Shown here piece by piece: positions 58,335 to 64,000 of a stretch of DNA of 64,000 nt (position 1 is its first letter; each line of letters opens with the position of its first letter). The notes under the pieces are model-generated. The model made no database searches and was not told where the DNA came from. It saw nothing but the letters and a program-made list of their open reading frames with translations. Source of the DNA: JBBREP01 sp036501845 (GTDB lineage: Bacteria; Actinomycetota; Acidimicrobiia; IMCC26256; PALSA-610); NCBI GenBank assembly GCA_036501845.1, contig DASXZO010000102.1:32625-96624 (forward strand), given 5' to 3'. The position numbers and the translations under genes are program-made.

Positions 58335-58898
58335 ATGAAGGCGTTGGTGCACTACCTGCCGTGGTTCATCCTCGGTGTCGTCGGATCCGTGAACTGGCTG
58401 CTCGGCACAGTCGGAGCCGTGGTCGCGCTCCTGGTGGTGGCGATCGCATCGCGACCGCATCGCCTCGGCGTGTTCGACGTCGCGACGCTCGTGTTCTTCG
58501 CCGCGGTCGCGCTTCACGCAGCCGTGTGGCCGAACGCCGGTCAGACCGAGTGGTTGCACCCCATCTCAACGGCATGGATGTGCGTCGTCGCGCTGGCGAC
58601 GGTCGCGTGCGGTCGGCCCTTCACGATCGACTACGCGAATCTGAGCGTGCCGGCGACGGTCGCGGCGTCGCCAGCCTTCGTCGCGGCGAACCGCGCCGCC
58701 TCGTTGTGGTGGGCGGCCGCGTTCGCAGTGATTGCGAGCGACGGCGCCCTCGCGATCGTCGTCGACCACAAGGCAATTGGAACCGCTGTCGCCGTCGTCG
58801 CAGTGTTGGGTGCCGCGCGAGCGTCGAAGCAGATCGCGGTTGCGTCGGTCAGGCCGCCCCGACACGAGCATGGAGCTCGCGACGCACGCGGGCTCTGA
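58335..58898 (+). CDS. Multi-helix membrane protein of unknown function
   Basis: A 187-residue protein with six probable helices beginning LVHYLPWFILGVVGSVNWLLG. ATG 58335 has GGGAGG at ideal spacing; upstream in-frame sequence is unlikely to be coding. There is no recognised domain. It diverges from the MmpL gene and lies 56 bp before the LAL regulator on the same strand, so it may be co-transcribed with the regulator. Confidence 0.75.
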   Translation: MKALVHYLPWFILGVVGSVNWLLGTVGAVVALLVVAIASRPHRLGVFDVATLVFFAAVALHAAVWPNAGQTEWLHPISTAWMCVVALATVACGRPFTIDYANLSVPATVAASPAFVAANRAASLWWAAAFAVIASDGALAIVVDHKAIGTAVAVVAVLGAARASKQIAVASVRPPRHEHGARDARGL

Positions 58899-58954
58899 AT
58901 GCTTGCAAGACGATCTCGGCAGCGCATTTTTCGCCGCGCTTGTAATCTCGAACC

Positions 58955-61627
58955 ATGTCGATGGACGCCCGACCGGCGCCTGTCCTGGTGGGCCGCCAGC
59001 AGGAGTTGGCCCTGCTGTTGGAAGCTCTTACCGCGGCGGTCGCCGGTGTGCCGAGAGTGGTCTCCGTCGAGGGCGACGCCGGGGCCGGCAAGACGGCACT
59101 CGTTCGCGCCGCCCTCGCACAGATCGGCGGTAAGGCCTCGGTCGTGCGCCTTCACGGCGACGAGCTCGTGCAGTCAGTGCCTTTCGAAGGACTGGCGCCA
59201 TGGTTGGATCCAGCGGCTGACACCGAGGTCTTTCAGGTTGGTCGCGACATCCTTTCCCGCTTGGACGAGATCGCGCCGGCAGTCCTCGTCGTCGAAGACC
59301 TTCACTGGGTCGATATCGCGTCGCGCAAGGCGCTGGCCATCGCCGCAGGTCGACTGTCCCATGAACCCGTTGCGATACTCACGACCGCCAGGCCGATGCA
59401 CGACGGCCTCGCTGACGGCTGGGGGCGTATCCGACAGGACGCGAGCCGTTGTGACACCGTCCGTCTCGACACACTGAATTGGTCTGACGTCACCACCCTT
59501 GCGGCTCACAATGGCATCGCGCTTGACGCCGATGCCGCGCAACGCTTGACCGAACACACCGGCGGCAATCCGTTGTACGTGACGACGCTGCTCCAGGATG
59601 TTCCGGCACACATCCTGCGCGCTCCCGGCCGGGCGCTGCCCGTCCCCACCGAGCTCGCATCTGTCGTCGCCGCGAAGGTGAACTCGCTCGACCACGAGAC
59701 CGCGTCGTTCCTCGGAGCGCTAGCAGTGATGGGACGTCCAACATCGCTCCCCCGTCTCGGTCAAGTCGCCGGCATCACCGCACCCGCAGCCTCATTCGCC
59801 CGCGCCGCCATCGCGAAGTTGGTCGAGCAAACCAACGTGGGGGATCCCGGTCCGGATGTGGTGTCGTTCGTCCACCCGTTGATCGGCAGGTCGGTCTACG
59901 ACAACCTCACGGCCGCCGACCGCCGATCGCTCCATCTCGCGGCCGCGCAGGCAAGCGACCGTCGGTCGGCGCTGACGCACCGGGTTGCCGCCGCCGACCG
60001 AGTGGATGACCCCCTCGCGGCAGAACTCGAGGCAGAATCGGTCTCGGCTCGCGCCGATCACGGCACCGCCGCGGCGGCACAATGGCTGCGATGGGCTTCG
60101 GACCTGTCGAGCGCACCGCACGATCGCGAACGGCGTCTCATCCAAGCCGCGCACCTGTTGCTGCTGGCCGGCGATCCGTCGGTCGCTGACCTCGCGGCCG
60201 ATATCGAGTTGTGTTCGGACACGCCCGCGCGCGACTTGGTCGCTGGACAGCTCGCATGGCAGAAGGGCGACACTGCCGAATCGGCGAGTCGGCTGCGTCG
60301 CGCCGCGACGTCATCGGACGATTCGATCGCGGTCGAGGCTCTCGTCCGACTCGCACAGCAAATGGTGTTGCTCGTCCGCCCCGATGAGGCGATCAACGCC
60401 GTCACGGCGGCGATCGATCTCGGCATCACCGATCCTTCGCTCGAGCGACAGGCCTGGGCGATGCTCGCAATGGGGGTCGGCGAGCGAGAGGGCGCGGTGG
60501 CAGGTTTGGAACTCGTGCAGGACCGGCTGCCCGAACCGGCGAAGTACTGCGCGCCCGTCGACACCGATCTGCTCGCAATTCGCGGCTTGCTCACTTCGTA
60601 CGCGTTGCGGTTCACGGCCGCGATCGACGACCTCACGGTCACGCTCGACCGGCCGATCGCCACCCTGCAGGCGCGCCGGCGCGCCCACGTCGACCTCGCA
60701 CAGTGCCAGCTCGCGCTCGGGCAGTGGAACGAGGCGATGCTCAACGCGCGCCGGGCCCTCGAGCTGTCCGACGAGCAGCATCAATGGCAGCGCGCGGTTG
60801 CTCACCAAATCCTGGCGAGCGTGGCGGCCGGCCGCGGCCGATGGGATGAAGCGGAGCTGCAACTCGACATGGCGCGGGGCGTCGCCGACACGTTCGGGAG
60901 CGTGGAGGCGGCGTTGGCCGTACGGCTCGCTGCGATCACGATCGCCGACGCGCACGACTCGGTGGCCGGCGACATCGCGTCTGTCCGTCCTTCGACACCG
61001 ATGTTGTCGATGCTCACGTTGTTCCATCCGACCGCGGTGGCCCAGATCGCGTCGGGGGCCTTCGCGGACGCAGAGGCAACGATCGAGATGTTCGAGCATC
61101 AAGCGCGGGAAAGACGAGTCGATGTCGCGGCCAAACTTGGCGATCTTCGCGCTCGGCTGGCCGTCCGCCGCGGCGACGCCAACGATGCGGACGAACAGTT
61201 CCGGTCGGCGCTCGCTGCTATCACGTCCGACACTCCGGTGCTGATCAAGGCCGGAATACACCACGGTTATGGCAGATTTCTCCGAAGTCAGTTGCGTCGT
61301 CACGACGCGATCGGAGCGTTGCGGACGGCGCGGTCGATCTATGCATCCCTTGACGCGTCGCCGTACGTCGATCGCGTCGACGACGACCTGACGGCGTCGG
61401 GCCTCAGTCGGCCGACGAAGCGCCGAGACCGGTCGCCGCTCGACCTCACGCCCAGAGAACAAGACGTCGTCACGCTCGTCATCGGCGGGCACACCAACCG
61501 AGAAGTCGCGGCTGCGTTGTTCATCAGCGCGAAGGCCGTCGAATACCACCTGCGCAATGTGTACGGGAAAGTCGGCGTGAGCTCGCGGCGCGACCTCGCC
61601 GCAAAACTTGCAGCATCTGCCTCGTAG
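58955..61627 (+). CDS. LAL-type LuxR-family transcriptional regulator
   Basis: An 890-residue regulator. The N-terminal ATPase has Walker A GDAGAGKT (about 40-47) and Walker B AVLVVEDLHW (about 109-118), preceded by LVGRQQELALL, the standard LAL start. A long helical TPR-like middle follows. The C-terminal LuxR HTH is LTPREQDVVTLVIGG, NREVAAALFISAKAVEYHL, NVYGKVGVSSR (about 825-885). LAL regulators typically control neighbouring metabolic or secondary-metabolite genes. The downstream hydrolase/SDR operon and the upstream MmpL transporter, all with CCCTAGG-type sites, are candidate targets. Start ATG 58955, with another ATG two codons later. Confidence 0.92.
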   Translation: MSMDARPAPVLVGRQQELALLLEALTAAVAGVPRVVSVEGDAGAGKTALVRAALAQIGGKASVVRLHGDELVQSVPFEGLAPWLDPAADTEVFQVGRDILSRLDEIAPAVLVVEDLHWVDIASRKALAIAAGRLSHEPVAILTTARPMHDGLADGWGRIRQDASRCDTVRLDTLNWSDVTTLAAHNGIALDADAAQRLTEHTGGNPLYVTTLLQDVPAHILRAPGRALPVPTELASVVAAKVNSLDHETASFLGALAVMGRPTSLPRLGQVAGITAPAASFARAAIAKLVEQTNVGDPGPDVVSFVHPLIGRSVYDNLTAADRRSLHLAAAQASDRRSALTHRVAAADRVDDPLAAELEAESVSARADHGTAAAAQWLRWASDLSSAPHDRERRLIQAAHLLLLAGDPSVADLAADIELCSDTPARDLVAGQLAWQKGDTAESASRLRRAATSSDDSIAVEALVRLAQQMVLLVRPDEAINAVTAAIDLGITDPSLERQAWAMLAMGVGEREGAVAGLELVQDRLPEPAKYCAPVDTDLLAIRGLLTSYALRFTAAIDDLTVTLDRPIATLQARRRAHVDLAQCQLALGQWNEAMLNARRALELSDEQHQWQRAVAHQILASVAAGRGRWDEAELQLDMARGVADTFGSVEAALAVRLAAITIADAHDSVAGDIASVRPSTPMLSMLTLFHPTAVAQIASGAFADAEATIEMFEHQARERRVDVAAKLGDLRARLAVRRGDANDADEQFRSALAAITSDTPVLIKAGIHHGYGRFLRSQLRRHDAIGALRTARSIYASLDASPYVDRVDDDLTASGLSRPTKRRDRSPLDLTPREQDVVTLVIGGHTNREVAAALFISAKAVEYHLRNVYGKVGVSSRRDLAAKLAASAS

Positions 61628-61633
61628 TGGTGT

Positions 61634-61715
61634 CGCGCCCTAGGTAGCGGCGCGCCCGACGACTGCGAAGAAGCCGACCATCCCGCCGGTCATACCTGGG
61701 GCAGCGCCCTAGGGC
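61634..61715. promoter_or_regulatory. Duplicated GCGCCCTAGG elements before the hydrolase operon
   Basis: GCGCCCTAGG occurs at 61635-61644 and again at 61704-61713, where it extends to the 10-bp palindrome GCCCTAGGGC. The first copy is also part of a CGCGCC/GGCGCG hairpin (61634-61654) just after the LAL gene stop. Operator and terminator roles are both possible. Confidence 0.45.
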
Positions 61716-61775
61716 ATCGGGGCACTCATGGCAGGACGATCGAGTCCCACCTGAAGCTCCAAGGGAGAGATCGAA

Positions 61776-63044
61776 ATGGCAACGATCGCCGAGGGCAACC
61801 ACACGTCGATCGCCTCAGCGCCGCCGCTGAAGCGGACCGAGTTCTTCGCCGACCCGAGCCTCGAGTTCCTGACCCGGGCGATGCTCGGTCGTATCAATGC
61901 CGGGGCCGCCGACGCCGGCGAGGTCCTGACGACGATCGAACGGATCCCAGACGGCGACCTTCCGGCGTGGGTGCGGGAGTGGGAGGCCACGGCCAATCGA
62001 GTTGGGGCGATCGGCGATGACTGCCTCGCCCGCGGTCATCGGATCAGCGCCCGCGACGCGCTGTTACGCGCGGCCTCTTACTACGCGGCGTGCGTGCAGG
62101 TTGTCGACGGTTGCGACGATCCCGACGCGGTGCTCGCCCGTACCTTCCACGCTCATCGCCTCCGCTATGGGCAGTACCTCGACCTGCTCGACGTTGTCCC
62201 CGAGCGTCTGGAGATCCCTTACGAACACACCACGCTGCCGGGCTTGTTCTTCCCGGCCGCCCCGGCCCGGGGTGGCCGCGGAAATGATCGACACCGCACA
62301 CTGGTGATCAACAACGGTGCCGACGGCTCGTGGAACACCCTCTTCCCAGGTCACGGCAGCCAGGCCGTCGCCCGCGGCTACAACGTCGCGATCTTCGACG
62401 GCCCCGGGCAGCAGAGCATGCTGTTCGACCGTGGCATTCCGTTCCGTCCGGACTGGGAACACGTCGTATCACCGCTGGTCGACCTCCTGCTTCAGCGTCC
62501 CGACGTCGATCCTGATCGACTCGTCTTGTACGGCGTGAGTCAGGGTGGCTACTGGGTGCCGCGCACGTTGGCGTTCGAGCATCGCTTCGCCGTCGCTGCT
62601 GCCGATGGCGGGGTGGTCGACGTTGGCGAGACATGGCGCGCGCACCTACCGGTCGAGGCCACCGATCTGCTCGACGCCGGTGAACGCGAGGAGTTCAACG
62701 CGCTCCTCGACCTGGCCCCGCCCGCGCAGCGGAGAGTGCTGACCTGGCGAGCGAAGCCATACGGCAAGCCCACTCTGTACGACACGTTCGTCGAGGCACA
62801 GCGCTACCGAGTCACGCCCGAACTGGCCGCGCAAATCACCACCCCGATGCTGATCGCCGACCCGGACGAAGAGCAGTTTTTTCCCGGCCAACCCCAGCGC
62901 CTCTACGACATGCTCCTCGGTGCAAAGCGGATCGTGCACTTCGCAGCATCCGAGGGAGCCTCCGGCCACTGCCAGCCGATGGCCCGCGCGCTGGCTGCTC
63001 AGCGTTTCTTCGACTTCTTCGACGACGAGCTCGGCCCCGCATGA
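61776..63044 (+). CDS. Alpha/beta hydrolase (FrsA / C-C hydrolase-like)
   Basis: A 422-residue protein. A helical N-terminal cap domain (about 1-150) precedes the alpha/beta-hydrolase core. The core has NNGADGSW (oxyanion strand), the nucleophile elbow GVSQGGYW (Ser about 254), the acid residue region IADPDEEQFF and the catalytic His in GASGHCQP. This domain order resembles 2,6-dihydroxypseudooxynicotine hydrolase and FrsA-like enzymes, which cleave C-C or ester bonds. ATG 61776 follows GGGAGA. Its stop overlaps the SDR start by four bases, so they form an operon just downstream of the LAL regulator. Confidence 0.87.
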   Translation: MATIAEGNHTSIASAPPLKRTEFFADPSLEFLTRAMLGRINAGAADAGEVLTTIERIPDGDLPAWVREWEATANRVGAIGDDCLARGHRISARDALLRAASYYAACVQVVDGCDDPDAVLARTFHAHRLRYGQYLDLLDVVPERLEIPYEHTTLPGLFFPAAPARGGRGNDRHRTLVINNGADGSWNTLFPGHGSQAVARGYNVAIFDGPGQQSMLFDRGIPFRPDWEHVVSPLVDLLLQRPDVDPDRLVLYGVSQGGYWVPRTLAFEHRFAVAAADGGVVDVGETWRAHLPVEATDLLDAGEREEFNALLDLAPPAQRRVLTWRAKPYGKPTLYDTFVEAQRYRVTPELAAQITTPMLIADPDEEQFFPGQPQRLYDMLLGAKRIVHFAASEGASGHCQPMARALAAQRFFDFFDDELGPA

Positions 63045-63841
63045 CGGCTCGAGCTCTGGACACCATCGGCCGTCTCGACCGACGGGTGGCGCTCGTCACG
63101 GGAGGTTCATCCGGCATCGGCCAGGCGATCAGTACACGGCTCGCTGCGGCCGGAGCGACGGTCGCGGTCGTCGCCAGCGCGAGCCGGCCAAAGGCCCAAG
63201 GAGTCACCAACATCATCCGGGCCGGCGGTGGGATCGCCCACGCGTTCATCGCGGACGTCGCGGATCCCAACGACGTGCGTCGACTCGTCGACGAGGTCGG
63301 TTCCACGCTTGGTCCGCCGTCGATTGCGATCAACTCCGCCGGTGTCTGGTTCGAGACCCCGTTGGCCGAGCTCGACGACGCGCGCGTGGACCAGCTCGTC
63401 GACGTCAACCTGAAGGGCACGATCAGCGTCACTGCAGCAGTCAGCCCTCACATGGTTGACGCCGGTTTCGGCAGCATCGTCAACATCGCGTCGGCCGCCG
63501 GCATCCTGCCCTCTCCTCGCTACAGCGTGTACGCAGCAACGAAGGCCGCGGTGATCATGTTCACCAAGGCGGCTGCACTCGAGCTTGCTCCGCTCGGGGT
63601 AGCCATCAACGCCATCGCGCCCGGGAACACGACCACACCGATGAACGAGCAAATCCGCACCCATTCCGATCACGCCGCACGACGCGACTGGATCGAGCAC
63701 ACCACGCCAAGCCGCCGCGCATTCACCCCGCCCGACGAGATCGCCAACGTCGCGCTCATGCTCGTCGACGGCCGCGCCCGTGGCTTCCATGGAGCCACGT
63801 TGGCAATCGACGAGGGAAGAACCGCCGGCGTGATCAGCTGA
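63041..63841 (+). CDS. Short-chain dehydrogenase/reductase
   Basis: A 266-residue Rossmann-fold oxidoreductase. The cofactor site is VTGGSSGIGQA (about 20-30), followed by the NSAGVW (NAG-like) structural motif. The catalytic Ser is in NIASAAG, with Tyr and Lys in YAATKAA (YxxxK). The basic residue after strand 2 (SASRPK) hints at NADP(H). A C-terminal GATLAIDEG closes the fold as in classical SDRs. Its ATG overlaps the hydrolase stop (63041-63044), so both enzymes probably act on one compound. The operon appears to end here; no terminator was recognised. Confidence 0.93.
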   Translation: MTARALDTIGRLDRRVALVTGGSSGIGQAISTRLAAAGATVAVVASASRPKAQGVTNIIRAGGGIAHAFIADVADPNDVRRLVDEVGSTLGPPSIAINSAGVWFETPLAELDDARVDQLVDVNLKGTISVTAAVSPHMVDAGFGSIVNIASAAGILPSPRYSVYAATKAAVIMFTKAAALELAPLGVAINAIAPGNTTTPMNEQIRTHSDHAARRDWIEHTTPSRRAFTPPDEIANVALMLVDGRARGFHGATLAIDEGRTAGVIS

Positions 63842-64000
63842 CGCGGTTTCCGCGCATCCCGCAGTCCTGACCTGATCACCAGACCTGGGCGGTGACGCAA
63901 ACGCTGCAACGCGCTGCTTCGACCGCCTCTCGCCGCCCGTGCCCGGAGCGCAGTCGGCATTGTCACGCTCGACGGCCAATTATCCTCGGCCTCGTTGCAG

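Overview
This is a high-GC chromosomal window with actinobacterial character. Evidence for that assignment includes 4-base ATGA/GTGA gene overlaps, SARP/LAL and NarL regulators, an MmpL-family transporter, an Asp23/DUF6286/DUF2273/AmaP-type operon, a fused two-domain FadE, a DtxR/IdeR-type iron box and many small exported proteins. A deep-branching group such as Acidimicrobiia fits best, but this is inferred from gene content and no marker gene is present. I found no tRNA, rRNA, insertion sequence, phage gene or CRISPR array.

Layout. 0.3-2.9 kb: a PRC-barrel/DUF2382 stress protein, a methyltransferase, and a two-gene crcB fluoride-channel operon under a clear fluoride riboswitch. 3.0-6.1 kb: an amidohydrolase facing a TetR regulator across a palindromic operator, then a lone radical SAM/SPASM protein. 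6.1-10.2 kb: a hybrid sensor kinase divergent from a GGDEF diguanylate cyclase. 10.2-21.1 kb: a large CAP-domain exported protein, an overlapping methyltransferase / glycosyltransferase / acyl-CoA dehydrogenase trio, an HPII catalase, a nucleotidyl cyclase, small exported proteins, and a broken nitroreductase downstream of an iron box. 21.1-27.9 kb: fused acyl-CoA dehydrogenase, ABC-F ATPase, four-PAS GGDEF protein, small membrane protein.

28-36.7 kb is dominated by exported proteins (an S53 protease with a substituted catalytic Asp, a beta-propeller-like protein and several small secreted proteins), interrupted by a ferritin-like protein and a DUF1003 protein. 36.7-39.5 kb is a seven-gene, fully overlapping Asp23 envelope-stress operon with an embedded J-domain-like protein. 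39.6-45.6 kb: a glycine-rich Ig-repeat exported protein, an acyl-CoA synthetase, a VOC protein and a Tat-exported protein. 45.7-53.4 kb: a SARP-type giant regulator, VOC-type genes and one VOC remnant, a membrane protein, and a NarL-type two-component pair. 53.5-63.8 kb: a CitE-like lyase/amidohydrolase operon, an MmpL transporter, a membrane protein, a LAL-type LuxR regulator and a hydrolase/SDR operon.

The most interesting signal not explained by the genes is a 20-bp near-palindrome (consensus CRTCCGTCAGGTGCCGGATR). It occurs four times over about 14.5 kb, each time 30-70 bp upstream of a gene for an exported protein (20530, 28650, 32199, 34984). Two copies share a homologous leader of about 90 nt although the proteins they precede are unrelated. 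This looks like a promoter or operator defining a small secretion or surface regulon. Other second-look items are the Asp23 operon with its J-domain-like protein, the iron box before the broken nitroreductase, the Asp-to-Ala S53 protease, and repeated CCCTAGG(G) sites around the LAL regulator.

Bases 1-286 and 63842-64000 hold no gene I can support.
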